64,000 nucleotides of DNA from Dietzia sp. ANT_WB102 (GCF_008369165.1 NZ_VOBA01000001.1:1295630-1359629); one strand, 5' to 3'; positions 1 to 9,635 are shown, counted from the stretch's first letter. Program-made: numbers and translations. The notes: generated from the letters alone by a model not told the origin.

Positions 1-205
1 CGAGGAAGCGCTGCACGCCTACCTCGTGGACTCCGGTGCCGAGCCACTGATCACCCGCACCTCGCTCGAACGGAAGACCGCCACGCTCGCCAGGAGACTG
101 CCGGCCCCGATGGCCAGCCGACTGCGCGCAGGGGTGGACACCACGATCGGCGAGCTCGAAGCGATGGGGGCCCTACCCGACCCCATCGAGGAGGAGGCGC
201 CGTGA
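1..205 (+). CDS. C-terminal end of an upstream protein, probably NAD-dependent sugar epimerase (partial)
   Basis: An open frame enters from the left edge and stops with TGA at 203-205. It gives about 67 residues ending in PDPIEEEAP. The fragment is helical and charged and has no diagnostic motif. It overlaps the next gene by 4 nt (GTGA at 202-205), so the two are translationally coupled. The neighbours match M. tuberculosis Rv0502 onward, where the preceding gene (Rv0501) is a galE-like NAD-dependent epimerase. The assignment rests on that gene order only; the visible residues neither confirm nor exclude it. Confidence 0.55.
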   Translation, partial: EEALHAYLVDSGAEPLITRTSLERKTATLARRLPAPMASRLRAGVDTTIGELEAMGALPDPIEEEAP

Positions 206-1335
206 AGGGCCCGGAATTCGACCTGTCCCAGCCCCTCGGTGGACCGCGATGGGGCGAGGGTCGACGCGACGCCCGCAGCGACCGGATGGTCGGGGAGGGC
301 TTCCTCGGCAACACCACCAACAGCGATGCCGCGGCCACCGAGCTCGGTCGGATCGTCGACCGGTTCCTCACCTCGATGCGGATGTCGATCGCACAGGTCG
401 CCGACGCGCTACCCATCGACGCCGAGGTCCTGGCCCCCGTCCGTGACCTGGCCCGCGGCGTCGACACGGCACTCGCGACGGGCGACATCAGCGCGATGAC
501 CGGGCTGGCCGACGCCGTCAGCGCTGCCGGCGAGCTGCTCGCCACCCGCCTCACCGGCGGGTACGAGGTCGACGAGTTCGGGTTCGACGAGCACTTCCAC
601 ACCCACGTGTGGCTTCCCCTGTGGCGGCCGTTGTTCGAGCACTGGTTCCGGGTCGAGGTGATCGGCGCCGAAAACATCCCCGAGGAGGGGGCCGGGCTGA
701 TCGTGTCCAACCACGCCGGCGTCCTGCCACTCGACGGGATGATGACCACCGTCGCCGTCCACGACTACGCCGGACGCGCCCTGCGGCTGCTCGCCGCCGA
801 TCTGGCCATGTCGCTGCCCGTGTCGGCGCCGCTCGCCCGCCGGGCAGGTGCCACCCTCGCGTGCGCCGCCGACGCCGAGCGGCTGCTGGAGGGCGGCAAC
901 GTGGTGGCCGTGTGGCCGGAGGGCTTCAAGGGGCTCGGCAAACCGTTCGCCGACCGCTACCGCCTGCAGCGCTTCGGTCGCGGCGGGTTCGTGGCCACCG
1001 CCCTGGCCGCCGGTGCGCCGATCATCCCGTGCTCGGTGGTCGGCTCCGAGGAGATCTACCCCAAGATCGGCGAGGTGCCCGCACTCGCGCGACTGCTCGG
1101 CCTGCCGTACATGCCCATCACGCCCGCCTTCCCGCTCCTCGGCGCTCTCGGCGGCATTCCACTGCCCACCAAGTGGACGATGGAGTTCGGCGAGCCAATC
1201 GAGACCTCACACCTGGGCCCCGACGCCGCAGAGGACCCAATGGTGGTCTTCGAGATCACCGACCAGGTCCGCGAGACCATCCAGAACACGCTGTTCCGTA
1301 ACCTCGCGCGCCGCGGCAGCGTGTTCTTCGGCTGA
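202..1335 (+). CDS. Lysophospholipid/glycerol acyltransferase family protein (Rv0502-like)
   Basis: 377 aa. The PlsC-type acyltransferase fold is recognisable from the H-x-x-x-x-x-x-D box (SNHAGVLPLDG, His171 and Asp178) and the substrate-binding box VWPEGFKG around Glu240. Members transfer acyl chains to lysophospholipid or related acceptors at the inner membrane face. The first ~120 residues are a family-specific helical extension. The GTG start at 202 overlaps the upstream stop (GTGA), which supports it over internal starts. Gene order (epimerase, this gene, HAD phosphatase, glutaredoxin-like, hemA) matches the Rv0501-Rv0509 region, though the cyclopropane synthase and mmpS/L genes of M. 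tuberculosis are absent here. The exact acyl acceptor is unknown. Confidence 0.85.
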   Translation: MKGPEFDLSQPLGGPRWGEGRRDARSDRMVGEGFLGNTTNSDAAATELGRIVDRFLTSMRMSIAQVADALPIDAEVLAPVRDLARGVDTALATGDISAMTGLADAVSAAGELLATRLTGGYEVDEFGFDEHFHTHVWLPLWRPLFEHWFRVEVIGAENIPEEGAGLIVSNHAGVLPLDGMMTTVAVHDYAGRALRLLAADLAMSLPVSAPLARRAGATLACAADAERLLEGGNVVAVWPEGFKGLGKPFADRYRLQRFGRGGFVATALAAGAPIIPCSVVGSEEIYPKIGEVPALARLLGLPYMPITPAFPLLGALGGIPLPTKWTMEFGEPIETSHLGPDAAEDPMVVFEITDQVRETIQNTLFRNLARRGSVFFG

Positions 1336-1351
1336 GTCTTCTTCAGGAGAA

Positions 1352-2521
1352 TCAGAACAGGCGGCGCAGCGAGCCGATCGTGCGCACCCCATAGGACGAG
1401 CGCGCGGCCGCATGGGCGCCGGCCAAGCCCCCGACGGCGAGAACTCCCGGCATCGCCTTCTTTGCGGCCTTGCGTACCGTGCGGAAGTCCTTGACATCCC
1501 AGCCGTTCTCCGAGGCGTACTTGCGCAGCTTCGAATCCGGGTTGATCGCGACGGGGTTGCCGACGAGCGTGAGCATCGGCATGTCATTGAAACTGTCGGA
1601 GTAGGCGTAGCACTTACTCAGGTCGAAGCCCTCGACCTCGGCGAGCTTGGAGATCGCGTGCGCCTTGCCGGGCCCGTGCAGGATGTCGCCCACGAGCCGG
1701 CCCGTGTAGACGCCGTCGCGCTCCTCCGCGACCGTGCCCAGCGCCCCCGACAGGCCCAGCCGGGTGGCGATCACGCGCGCCAGCATCACGGGCGTCGCCG
1801 TCACCAGCCATACCTGCTGACCGGCGTCCAGGTGCATCTGGACGAGTGAGCGCGTGCCCGGCCAGACGCGGTCGAGCATCGACGTGTCCACGACCTCCTC
1901 ACTGAGCTCGACCAGCTCGGCGACGGTGCGTCCCTCGACAAAGCTCAGCGCCTTGTCGCGGCCGGCGGCGACGTCCTCGGCGTTCTCCTCGCCGGAGAGC
2001 CGGAACTTCGCCTGCGACCACGCCAACCCCACGAGATCCCGGGCGGTGAAGAAGCGGTGCTTGGCGAGTCCTCGCGCCAGCAGGATGATCGACGCGCCCT
2101 GGATGAGGGTGTTGTCCACGTCGAAGAACGCCGCGACCTGCGGGTCCGGCTGGGGCGGCCCGTCGATAGGCGGGCGACTGGGCTCGTCGGCCGACGGGGC
2201 AGCGGTGTCGGCGACCGCCGTGGCACCGGACTTGGCGCCAGGCTCCACACCGGGCTCGAGCTTGACGGCGTGCTCGGCGGAGGCCTCACCGGCACGTCGC
2301 TGGATCCGGGCGTCGCGGCGCCGCCACACCAGCCGACCCAGCGCCGTGACGAAATCGGCGCGCCCGGGAAGTCGCGGGCCCGACCGGGAACGGCGGGCAT
2401 CCTCGGAATCGGCGGTGCCGTCCGCGTTCTCCGCTGGAGAGGTGGGGGCGTGGTCGGCGTTGCTGTTCTCGGGGCCGCCGGCGTCGTTGTCGTCGTCGTC
2501 CATCGGTCGGGAGTCGTTCAC
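1352..2521 (-). CDS. HAD-superfamily hydrolase, SerB1-like phosphatase
   Basis: About 389 aa from GTG at 2521. HAD motif I is FFDVDNTL (nucleophile Asp134, acid/base Asp136), motif II is VTATP, and motif IV is [11 protein letters not shown] near the C-terminus. This arrangement is typical of the SerB/PSPase-like subfamily that hydrolyses small phosphomonoesters. The first ~125 residues are acidic and Pro/Ala-rich and probably disordered. I chose 2521 because AGGAGG lies 9 nt upstream; GTG at 2551 and ATG at 2503 are alternatives. It sits where M. tuberculosis has serB1 (Rv0505c), same orientation, convergent with the acyltransferase. Whether phosphoserine is the substrate cannot be told from sequence. 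Confidence 0.85.
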   Translation of the reverse strand: MNDSRPMDDDDNDAGGPENSNADHAPTSPAENADGTADSEDARRSRSGPRLPGRADFVTALGRLVWRRRDARIQRRAGEASAEHAVKLEPGVEPGAKSGATAVADTAAPSADEPSRPPIDGPPQPDPQVAAFFDVDNTLIQGASIILLARGLAKHRFFTARDLVGLAWSQAKFRLSGEENAEDVAAGRDKALSFVEGRTVAELVELSEEVVDTSMLDRVWPGTRSLVQMHLDAGQQVWLVTATPVMLARVIATRLGLSGALGTVAEERDGVYTGRLVGDILHGPGKAHAISKLAEVEGFDLSKCYAYSDSFNDMPMLTLVGNPVAINPDSKLRKYASENGWDVKDFRTVRKAAKKAMPGVLAVGGLAGAHAAARSSYGVRTIGSLRRLF

Positions 2522-2594
2522 CGGGCGGGACCTCCTGAAGGGCGCGGACACCCCATCCTAGGGCAGCCCCGATGGGGTGGTGCACTATCGAGAC

Positions 2595-2864
2595 ATGGTG
2601 CACACGGTGACCCTGTTGACCCGCGAGGGCTGCGGCAGCTGCGTCCGCGTCCACGGCCAGTTGATCCCACTGTGCGAGGACGCCGGCGCCCGCCTCGAGG
2701 CGGTTGATGTCGACCACGCGGCGGACCCGGAACTCGCGGTGGAGTACGGCGACCGGCTGCCGGTGGTGTTGGTCGACGGCGCCGAGCACTCGTGTTGGGA
2801 GATCGACGACGACGAGCTCATCGCCACCCTCGCCGAGCCCGGCCCGTTCGCGGGGTGGGACTGA
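2595..2864 (+). CDS. Glutaredoxin/thioredoxin-like small protein
   Basis: 89 aa from ATG 2595 (an in-frame ATG at 2577 would add six residues). The N-terminus VTLLTREGCGSC gives a beta strand followed by a C-x-x-C redox site (Cys13, Cys16). A conserved LPVVLVDG segment supplies the cis-proline typical of DUF836/glutaredoxin-like proteins. It is expected to be a cytosolic thiol-disulfide protein. It is divergent from the HAD phosphatase and lies upstream of hemA, as Rv0508 does in M. tuberculosis. Its partner is not known. Confidence 0.8.
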   Translation: MVHTVTLLTREGCGSCVRVHGQLIPLCEDAGARLEAVDVDHAADPELAVEYGDRLPVVLVDGAEHSCWEIDDDELIATLAEPGPFAGWD

Positions 2865-2900
2865 ACCGGCCCCCACGCCACCACTGCGCCCCCCGGGCGG

Positions 2901-3251
2901 TCACTCCTCCGGCTGCGCATCCCGCAGGGCCCGCAGGATGGTCGCGTGCCGGAGCAGGAACGCGCCCTCGTCGAGTTCTTTGCGCCGCAGCCACCCGGTG
3001 ACCTCGCTGTTGTGCTTAGACGCATTGCACGACGCACACGCCGGTACGACGTTCTCCAGGGTGTAGCGGCCGCCACGCGAGATGGGCATGACGCAGTCCT
3101 TCTGGAGTGCCGGCCCGGTCGCGTTGCAGTAGGCGCAGCCTCCCCACGCATCGAGGATCTCGAACCACTGCGGATCGGTGAGGTCGTTGTCGACGCGGGA
3201 CAGGCGCCGCTGACGTCGCTTGGCGTAGCGGGCGCGGGTCGCGGCGGACAT
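2901..3251 (-). CDS. HNH endonuclease domain protein
   Basis: 116 aa. After a basic N-terminus (RARYAKRRQRRLSR) come a C-x-x-C pair (CAYCNATGP), a DCVMPISRGG stretch with the HNH Asp/His-like position, then N-x-V-P-A-C-A-S-C-N-x-x-K. This is the usual zinc-stabilised HNH fold found in free-standing nucleases. The open frame continues upstream, but only the part from ATG 3251 looks like protein; the rest is antisense to hemA. It sits convergent to the glutaredoxin-like gene and divergent from hemA. Such small genes are found in phages and as standalone host genes; its role here is unknown. Confidence 0.8.
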   Translation of the reverse strand: MSAATRARYAKRRQRRLSRVDNDLTDPQWFEILDAWGGCAYCNATGPALQKDCVMPISRGGRYTLENVVPACASCNASKHNSEVTGWLRRKELDEGAFLLRHATILRALRDAQPEE

Positions 3252-3436
3252 CGTGGCGGAGGACCTGCGGCGAGGGGGCACGCCCGACACCGTACGTCGA
3301 CGTCGGACGACTCCTGACGAGGCCCCACAGTGAGCCAGGTCTCGGGCAGGGGTTCGTGCGGCGTTCCTCACGGGAGGGCGAGGTCGGCGTCCGAGCAGTT
3401 CACGGCAGGTGCGGAGGGGCACCCGGATATAGCATC

Positions 3437-3465
3437 CACCCCGGTGACGGTTTTGTCCCGGGGTG
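3437..3465. promoter_or_regulatory. Inverted repeat in hemA leader (CACCCCGG-N13-CCGGGGTG)
   Basis: Perfect 8-bp arms with a 13-nt spacer, about 260 bp upstream of the hemA GTG. It could be an operator or an RNA hairpin in the leader. There is no following T-run, so a simple terminator is less likely. Confidence 0.4.
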
Positions 3466-3556
3466 CCAAGCGGGTTACGGTGGAGCCCGTTACGGGTCGT
3501 ACGCAGGCTTGAGGCCACGGCCGTCCCGGCAGGGCGCTTCCGGCATGGAACTGCCT

Positions 3557-3574
3557 TGTACACAGCCGTGCACA
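3557..3574. promoter_or_regulatory. Operator-like near-palindrome TGTACAC-N4-GTGCACA upstream of hemA
   Basis: The 7-bp arms match at six positions around a 4-nt spacer, about 150 bp before hemA. The TGTnnAC...GTnnACA layout loosely recalls Rex redox-repressor sites, and Rex controls hemA operons in Streptomyces. The match is partial and no rex gene is in the window, so the regulator is open. Confidence 0.35.
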
Positions 3575-3722
3575 CCGACGGGAGACGACCGACTGTGGAC
3601 CAGCGTTCCGCGAGTTCGTCCTGCGGGGTTCCGTCTTCCCGCAGACCGTCTCCTCGCCGAGTTGACGACTTAGCACCCATTCTGGCAGGGGGCCTCGAGG
3701 CCCTGACATCCGGGGGTCGGTT

Positions 3723-5090
3723 GTGAGCATTCTCCTGGTGGGGCTGTCCCATCACAGTGCGCCGGTGTCCCTGCTCGAGGCGGTCGCCGTCTCCGAGTCG
3801 GACCGCGACGCCCTCACCGAGGAACTCATCGCCGGTGAGAACGTCGACGAGGCGATGATCGTCACCACCTGCAACCGCGTAGAGGTCTACTCGGCCGTGG
3901 GCGCGTTCCACCCGGCCCTCGACGACGTCGTGGCCCTGCTCTCCCGCCACTCCGGCCTGGCCGCCGACGAGCTCAGCCGGCACCTGTACGTGCGCTACTC
4001 CGAGTCGGCCGCCGAGCACCTGTTCTCCGTCGCCTCGGGCCTGGACTCCATGGTGGTGGGTGAGCAGCAGATCATCGGCCAGATCCGCACCGCCTACCAG
4101 TCGGCGTCCGAGATCGGCGCGGCCGGCACGACACTGCACCGGCTCGCCCAGCAGGCGCTGCACGTGGGCAAGCGTGTGCATACCGAGACCGGCATCGACT
4201 CGGCCGGCGCCTCGGTGGTGTCGGTGGCACTGGACCGCGCGGCCGAGATCCTCAACGCCGACGCTGCTGGCAGCAGCGCCGCCGCGGCGACTGGCAGCTC
4301 CGATGCCGACGCGGCGGCCTCCCGCCGGCTCGACGGGCGCCGGGCCGTCGTGCTCGGCGCAGGCGCGATGGGTGGCCTGGCCGTCGCCCACCTCGGCCGG
4401 GGCGGGATCGCTCATATCGAGATCACCAACCGCACCCCGGGGCGCGCCGACCGGCTCTCGGAGATCGCCCGCGACGCGGGGACCCCCGCCGAGGCGTTCC
4501 CGCTCGACGGGCTCGCCGACGCCGTCGCCCGCGCCGACATCCTCTTCACCTGCACCGGGGCCGTCGGCACGGTCGTCACCCTCGGCGACGTGCACACCGC
4601 CCTGGCCGGCCGCGACGAGCGTGGCCCGCTGGTCATCTGCGACCTGGGCATGCCGCGCGACGTCGACCCCGCCGTCGCGGGTCTGCCCGGCGTCACCGTG
4701 CTGGGTATCGAGGCGCTCAAGGCCGACCCGGCCACCTCCGCCGCCGCCGCGGACGCCGACGCCGCCCGCACGATCGTCGACGCCGAGCTCACCGCGTACA
4801 CCCAGGCCGAGCGCATGGCCGGCGTCGGGCCGCTGATCAGCCAACTGCGGGGCCGCGGCGGGCAGGTCGTCGCCGCCGAGATGCGGCGACTCGAATCGCG
4901 GCTACCCGACATGGATGACCGGGTCCACGACGAGGTCGCCAACACCGTTCGCCGGGTCGTCGACAAGCTCCTGCATCCGCCCACGGTGCGGTTCAAGGAA
5001 CTCGCCGCCCAACCCGATGGCGAAAACTACGCAGCGGTCGTACGCACACTGTTCGACCTGGACAACACCGTGGACGAGGAGGCGTCATGA
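3723..5090 (+). CDS. hemA: Glutamyl-tRNA reductase
   Basis: 455 aa. It reduces glutamyl-tRNA(Glu) to glutamate-1-semialdehyde with NADPH, the first committed step of C5-pathway tetrapyrrole synthesis. The N-terminal catalytic domain has [13 protein letters not shown] and the nucleophilic Cys50 in TTCNRVEVY; the [13 protein letters not shown] tRNA/substrate signature follows. The NADPH domain has VLGAGAMGG, and the C-terminus is the helical dimerisation domain. An Ala/Ser/Asp-rich insertion of about 20 residues sits before the Rossmann motif. GTG start at 3723. The stop overlaps hemC by 4 nt (ATGA), so this is the first gene of a hemA-hemC-cobA/hemD run. Confidence 0.97.
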   Translation: MSILLVGLSHHSAPVSLLEAVAVSESDRDALTEELIAGENVDEAMIVTTCNRVEVYSAVGAFHPALDDVVALLSRHSGLAADELSRHLYVRYSESAAEHLFSVASGLDSMVVGEQQIIGQIRTAYQSASEIGAAGTTLHRLAQQALHVGKRVHTETGIDSAGASVVSVALDRAAEILNADAAGSSAAAATGSSDADAAASRRLDGRRAVVLGAGAMGGLAVAHLGRGGIAHIEITNRTPGRADRLSEIARDAGTPAEAFPLDGLADAVARADILFTCTGAVGTVVTLGDVHTALAGRDERGPLVICDLGMPRDVDPAVAGLPGVTVLGIEALKADPATSAAAADADAARTIVDAELTAYTQAERMAGVGPLISQLRGRGGQVVAAEMRRLESRLPDMDDRVHDEVANTVRRVVDKLLHPPTVRFKELAAQPDGENYAAVVRTLFDLDNTVDEEAS

Positions 5091-6085
5091 GCAGGACCCT
5101 GAAAGTGGGCACGCGCGGCAGCACCCTGGCGACCACGCAGGCCGGGCACGTCCGCGACGCCCTCATCGCCGCCGGATACCCGGCCGAACTGGTGATCGTG
5201 CGCACCCGCGGCGACGTGGTGATGGCCCCGGTCGAGCGCATCGGCGTGGGCGTGTTCACGCTCGAACTACGCGCCGCCCTCGAACGCGGGGACTGCGACA
5301 TCGCCGTCCACTCGTACAAGGACCTGCCGACCGCGCCCGATGACCGGTTCGCGCCCATCGCCGTCCCGCCGCGCGTCGACCCCTCGGACGTGCTCATCGC
5401 CCGCGATGGGCTCACCATGGACACGCTGCCGGTCGGCGCACGCGTCGGCACCTCCGCCCCACGTCGGCGCTCCCAGCTCGCGGCCCTGCGCCCAGACCTC
5501 GACCTACATCCCCTGCGCGGCAACATCGACACGCGCATGGGATACGTCACCAGTGGCGACCTCGACGCGGTCGTCCTGGCCGCGGCCGGTCTCGACCGCA
5601 CCGGAGTGGGGGAGCGCGCCACCCACCGGTTCGGCATCGACGAGATGCTCCCCGCCCCCGCGCAGGGCGCCCTCGCCGTCGAATGCCGCGCCGACGACAC
5701 CGAAGCCATCGAGGCCCTCACCGTCGTCGACCACCTTCCGTCGCGGGTCCGGATCACCGCCGAGCGGCGACTCCTCCGCGACCTCGAGGCCGGCTGCACC
5801 GCCCCCGTCGGCGCGCGCGGCGAGCTCGAGGAGGGCGAACTGACGTTGCACGCGGTGGTCGCCGCCCACGATGGCTCCACCGTCCTGCGCACCCAGGGCG
5901 CCACCGCCACCTCAGACCACCCGGACGGGCCCATCGCCGCCGCCGACGAGCTGGGCCGCCGACTCGCGGCCGAACTACTCGAGCGCGGCGCCCGGGACCT
6001 GATGTCCGAGGACTCGACCGAGCAACGCGCCCCACTCGTACCCAAGGTATCCACGACGGCACCACCGACCGTCACCGATCCCTGA
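5087..6085 (+). CDS. hemC: Hydroxymethylbilane synthase (porphobilinogen deaminase)
   Basis: 332 aa. It polymerises four porphobilinogens into hydroxymethylbilane. The N-terminus [13 protein letters not shown], the SYKDLPT box and the Arg-rich [10 protein letters not shown] segment are family hallmarks. Cys237 in [11 protein letters not shown] carries the dipyrromethane cofactor. Length is normal for the family, with a slightly longer C-terminal tail. ATG 5087 overlaps the hemA stop. The next gene follows after 62 bp, probably in the same transcript. Confidence 0.97.
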   Translation: MSRTLKVGTRGSTLATTQAGHVRDALIAAGYPAELVIVRTRGDVVMAPVERIGVGVFTLELRAALERGDCDIAVHSYKDLPTAPDDRFAPIAVPPRVDPSDVLIARDGLTMDTLPVGARVGTSAPRRRSQLAALRPDLDLHPLRGNIDTRMGYVTSGDLDAVVLAAAGLDRTGVGERATHRFGIDEMLPAPAQGALAVECRADDTEAIEALTVVDHLPSRVRITAERRLLRDLEAGCTAPVGARGELEEGELTLHAVVAAHDGSTVLRTQGATATSDHPDGPIAAADELGRRLAAELLERGARDLMSEDSTEQRAPLVPKVSTTAPPTVTDP

Positions 6086-6147
6086 CCCCCGAACTCCCAT
6101 TTCGCGCGCAGCCAGCGCGCGGCACCCACCCCACGGAGAGACGAACA

Positions 6148-7791
6148 ATGACTCGAGCACGCACCACCCGCCCCGGAACCGTCCGCTTCGTCGGCGGCGG
6201 CCCAGGCAACGCGGGGATGCTCACCTGCCGGGCCCGCGAGGTCCTCACCGGCAATTCGCTGGTGTTTGCCGACGCCGACGTCTCGGCCGACGTGTTGGCG
6301 CTGATCGCCACCGAGGTCCCGGTCCCACAGGAACTGCTCGACGCGCGACAGGCCGAGATGGACGCCGCCGTCGCCGCCGAGGACAAGGCGGAGGTCAAGC
6401 GTCTCAAGACCTTGCCCGCACCCACCGCCGCCGACGTCCGCCCCGTGTTGGGTGAGCCCGCCGCCGTGGCCAAGCAACTCGTCGCCGAGGCCAAAAAGGG
6501 CCGGGATGTGGTCCGCCTCGTCACCGGTGACCCCATGACCACCGACGCCACTGTCACCGAGATCGCCGCCGTCGGCCGCACCGTCGTGCCGTTCGAGGTC
6601 GTCCCCGGCGTCGCCGAGGCCACCGCCGTGCCCGCCTTCGCCGGCATCGCGCTCGGCTCCGGCTACGTGTTTGCCGACGGCCGCGGCAAGGTCGACTGGG
6701 CCGCCCTCGTCGGCTCGCCCGGCCCGATCGTCCTGCGCACCACCGGCCGCCACCTCGCTGAGGCCGCCTCCAACCTCGCCGAGCAGGGCCTCGCCGCCGG
6801 CACCCCGGTGACCGTGACGTGCGCCGGCTCGCTCTGCGCCCAGAAGTCCGCCGACGGCACCCTGGCCACCATGGCCGAGGTCGGTCGCGAGATGGAAGGT
6901 GACCTGGTCGTCACCATCGGAAAGTCCGCGGGTGAGCGGCACCGTCATCAGTGGTGGGAGTCGCGCGCCATGTTCGGCTGGAACGTGCTGGTGCCTCGCA
7001 CCAAGGCGCAGTCCGCCGAGATGAGCGAGCGGATCGCCGAGCACGGCGCCGTGCCCGTCGAGGTGCCCACCATCGCCGTCGAGCCGCCCCGCAGCCCCGC
7101 CCAGATGGAGCGTGCGGTCAAGGGCCTAGTCGACGGCCGCTACCAGTGGGTCGTGTTCACCTCCGCCAACGCCGTGCGCGCTGTGTGGGAGAAGTTCGTC
7201 GAATTCGGCCTGGACGCCCGCGCGTTCTCCGGCGTGAAGATTGCCTGCGTCGGCGAGGGCACCGCCGCCCACGTCCGTGAACTGGGGATCCAGCCCGAGC
7301 TGCTGCCCACCGGCGAACAGTCCAGCCTCGGCCTGCTCGATGTGTTCCCGCCGTACGACGACGTACTCGACCCCGTCAACCGGGTCCTCCTGCCGCGCGC
7401 CGACATCGCCACCGAAACCCTCGCCGAGGGCCTCACGGACCGCGGCTGGGAGATCGAGGACGTCACCGCCTACCGCACCGTCCGCGCCGCCCCGCCGGCC
7501 GCCGAGATCCGCGAGATGATCAAGACCGGCGGGTTCGACGCGGTGTGCTTCACCAGCTCCTCGACCGTCCGGAACCTGGTGGGTATCGCCGGAAAGCCGC
7601 ACGCCCGCACGCTCATCGCCTGCATTGGCCCGCGCACCGCCGAGACCGCCGCCGAGTTCGGCCTGCGGGTGGACGTCCAGCCCGAGAACGCCTCCGTGCT
7701 CGAACTGGTCGACGCCCTCGCCGCGCACGCCGACCACCTGCGCGCGGCCGGCGAACTGCCGCCCCCGCGCCGCCGCGCCCGGCGCCGCTGA
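6148..7791 (+). CDS. Bifunctional uroporphyrinogen-III C-methyltransferase / uroporphyrinogen-III synthase
   Basis: 547 aa. The N-terminal ~260 residues are a SAM-dependent tetrapyrrole methylase (VRFVGGGPGNAGMLT, VVRLVTGDPMT, VVPGVAEATAVPAFAGI) expected to make precorrin-2. The C-terminal half is a HemD domain (FTSANAVRAV, ACVGEGTAAHV, FTSSSTVRNLV, CIGPRTAETAAEFGL) that cyclises hydroxymethylbilane. This fusion is standard in Mycobacteriales (Rv0511) and links haem and cobalamin/sirohaem branches. The frame is open further upstream, but ATG 6148 has GGAGAG 8 nt ahead. A strong hairpin follows the stop. Confidence 0.94.
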   Translation: MTRARTTRPGTVRFVGGGPGNAGMLTCRAREVLTGNSLVFADADVSADVLALIATEVPVPQELLDARQAEMDAAVAAEDKAEVKRLKTLPAPTAADVRPVLGEPAAVAKQLVAEAKKGRDVVRLVTGDPMTTDATVTEIAAVGRTVVPFEVVPGVAEATAVPAFAGIALGSGYVFADGRGKVDWAALVGSPGPIVLRTTGRHLAEAASNLAEQGLAAGTPVTVTCAGSLCAQKSADGTLATMAEVGREMEGDLVVTIGKSAGERHRHQWWESRAMFGWNVLVPRTKAQSAEMSERIAEHGAVPVEVPTIAVEPPRSPAQMERAVKGLVDGRYQWVVFTSANAVRAVWEKFVEFGLDARAFSGVKIACVGEGTAAHVRELGIQPELLPTGEQSSLGLLDVFPPYDDVLDPVNRVLLPRADIATETLAEGLTDRGWEIEDVTAYRTVRAAPPAAEIREMIKTGGFDAVCFTSSSTVRNLVGIAGKPHARTLIACIGPRTAETAAEFGLRVDVQPENASVLELVDALAAHADHLRAAGELPPPRRRARRR

Positions 7792-7805
7792 GCCAGCGCA
7801 CCAGC

Positions 7806-7850
7806 ACGCCCTCACCCCGCCCGTCGACCCGCCGGGCGGGGTGAGGGCGT
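7806..7850 (+). terminator. Intrinsic terminator-like hairpin after the cobA/hemD gene
   Basis: Perfect 18-bp inverted repeat (7806-7823 with 7833-7850) around a 9-nt loop, 15 bp after the stop. It lacks a U-tract, as is common in actinobacteria. It probably separates or attenuates transcription before hemB. Confidence 0.75.
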
Positions 7851-7950
7851 CTTCAGACGGCCACGAGCCCGCGCCGGTCCACCAGCGCCGCTCGCACCGA
7901 CGCCATCCGCGCCGCGCCCGACCACCGGCGACTTTCGTACAGTGGGAACC

Positions 7951-8991
7951 GTGACGACAACGCCTGACGAGACAACATCCGTTCCCGCGCCGCTGGTGCG
8001 CCCGCGTCGCCTGCGCTCGACGCCGGCCATGCGCAGGCTCGTCGCCGAGACCACGCTCGCCCCGAGACAGCTGGTGCTGCCCGCATTCGTGGCCGATGGG
8101 ATCGACGCCCCGCGCGACATCTCGTCGCTGCCCGGGGTCGTCCAGCACACCGTCGACTCGCTGCGGCGCGAAGCGGCTGCCGCCGCCGAGGCGGGCCTGG
8201 GCGGCATCATGCTGTTCGGCGTGCCTCTCGACGCCGACAAAGACGCCACCGGCAGCTGCGGCGCCGACCCCGACGGCATCCTCAACCGGGCCCTGACCGC
8301 TGTGCGCGCGGAGGTCGGCGATGACCTCGTGATCATGGCCGACACCTGTCTCGACGAGTTCACTGACCACGGCCACTGCGGCGTGCTCGGCACCGACCCG
8401 CGCGGCGAGCAGATCGTCGACAACGACGCCACCCTCGCCGCCTACAACGACCTCGCCGTGGCACAGGCCGCCGCCGGCGCCCACGTCGTGGGCCCCAGCG
8501 GGATGATGGACGGCCAGATCGTCGCCATCCGCGAGGCCCTGGACCGCGAGGGCTACCAGGACGTCGCGGTGCTCGCGTACAGCGCCAAGTACGCCAGCGC
8601 CTTCTACGGCCCGTTCCGTGAAGCCGTCGGCTCGTCCCTGCGCGGGGACCGCCGCACCTACCAGCAGGATCCGGCCAACATGCGTGAGTCCCTGCGCGAG
8701 GTGCAGCTGGACCTCGAGGAGGGCGCCGACATGGTGATGGTCAAGCCCGCCATGTCCTACCTCGACATCCTGCGCCAGACCGCCGAACTGGCCGACGTCC
8801 CGGTCGCCGCTTACCAGGTCTCGGGCGAATACGCGATGATCTCCGCCGCGGCCGAGCGCGGCTGGATCGATCACGACCCGGCCGTCATGGAGTCGCTCAT
8901 CTCCATCCGCCGGGCCGGCGCGGACATCGTCCTGACCTACTGGGCCCTGCACGCCGCACGCCTCCTCTCCCAGGGGTGGGGCGCCCGGTGA
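7951..8991 (+). CDS. hemB: Delta-aminolevulinic acid dehydratase (porphobilinogen synthase)
   Basis: About 346 aa. It condenses two 5-aminolevulinates to porphobilinogen. The two active-site lysines are visible in AYSAKYASAFYGPFREA and MVMVKPAMSYLDIL. The metal loop reads DTCLDEFTDHGHCG: two of the three zinc-ligand cysteines of animal enzymes are present and the middle one is Asp, as in mycobacterial HemB. GTG 7951 is chosen because GTGGGA precedes it closely; GTG 7942 is an alternative. The stop overlaps the next GTG by 4 nt. Confidence 0.96.
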   Translation: MTTTPDETTSVPAPLVRPRRLRSTPAMRRLVAETTLAPRQLVLPAFVADGIDAPRDISSLPGVVQHTVDSLRREAAAAAEAGLGGIMLFGVPLDADKDATGSCGADPDGILNRALTAVRAEVGDDLVIMADTCLDEFTDHGHCGVLGTDPRGEQIVDNDATLAAYNDLAVAQAAAGAHVVGPSGMMDGQIVAIREALDREGYQDVAVLAYSAKYASAFYGPFREAVGSSLRGDRRTYQQDPANMRESLREVQLDLEEGADMVMVKPAMSYLDILRQTAELADVPVAAYQVSGEYAMISAAAERGWIDHDPAVMESLISIRRAGADIVLTYWALHAARLLSQGWGAR

Positions 8992-9635
8992 CTCGCAGCA
9001 GCGGGCCCTGGCGCCCGCCCGCCCCGCCCGCTCCGGCCAGCCCGGGGCCCGGTGCCCCCGGTGCCCCCGGTGCCCCCGGCCCCGGCGAACCCGGCGACGC
9101 GCCCGACGAGCGACCCGGCCCTCCGCCGGAGGAGATCCACACCGCGTGGGTTCTGTGGCTGGCCGCCTCCGCGTTCGGGCTGATCGGGATGCTGATCAAC
9201 TCCGCGACCGCCAGCTTCGGAGATCTGCCCCCAGCCACCCGGGACGCTTTTCGCGACGCCGTCGCAGGCGCCGCGTCTGCCGACATCACCGTGGAGAGCG
9301 TGTTCTCGATCGCCCGGGCCGTCGGCGCCGTGTTGGCACTCATCGCCGCTGCCGTGACCGTGTGGCTGGCCTTCCAGCTGCGTTCCGGCAGGGGCTGGGC
9401 CCGCACCATGCTCGACATCGTCGCCATCTTCCTCATCGTCGACGCCGTGTCCGTGATCATCGGCGTGTTCGGCGGAGTCGCGACCGCGGGGGAGCGGGGC
9501 GAGGTGGTGAGCTTCGTCATCATCGCCCTCCAGATCCTCGCCGGACTGTGCGCCGCCACCGCAGTGTGGCGCCAGCACAGGGCCGAGGCCATGCGGTACA
9601 CGACCCCGGGGGGCGGCACGCATGCCGGCAAATGA
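8988..9635 (+). CDS. Four-TM membrane protein with Pro/Gly-rich N-terminus (Rv0513-like position)
   Basis: 215 aa from GTG 8988, which overlaps the hemB stop. The first ~45 residues are Pro/Gly/Ala repeats (GAPGAPGAPGPG). Four hydrophobic segments follow, at AWVLWLAASAFGLIGM, AVGAVLALIAAAVTVWL, MLDIVAIFLIVDAVSVII and VSFVIIALQILAGLCAATAV. It occupies the place of the membrane protein Rv0513 after hemB. No enzymatic motif is seen. It may scaffold or be merely co-expressed with the haem genes. Confidence 0.8.
   Translation: MTRSSGPWRPPAPPAPASPGPGAPGAPGAPGPGEPGDAPDERPGPPPEEIHTAWVLWLAASAFGLIGMLINSATASFGDLPPATRDAFRDAVAGAASADITVESVFSIARAVGAVLALIAAAVTVWLAFQLRSGRGWARTMLDIVAIFLIVDAVSVIIGVFGGVATAGERGEVVSFVIIALQILAGLCAATAVWRQHRAEAMRYTTPGGGTHAGK

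Larger units (their letters stand above)
3252..3722. other. hemA upstream region without a convincing gene
   Basis: This 471-bp stretch has short overlapping frames on both strands, but none has recognisable protein character. It carries two inverted repeats (listed separately) and is the likely promoter and leader of the hem operon as well as the upstream region of the HNH gene. Confidence 0.6.

Noticed and set aside
3252-4844. Long upstream extension of the small HNH gene
   Set aside because: The extension is antisense to hemA and has no protein character; only the part from 3251 downwards looks real.
5683-6147. Longer N-terminus for the cobA/hemD fusion
   Set aside because: It is out of phase over hemC and Arg/Pro-rich; ATG 6148 has a ribosome-binding site and starts the methylase fold.
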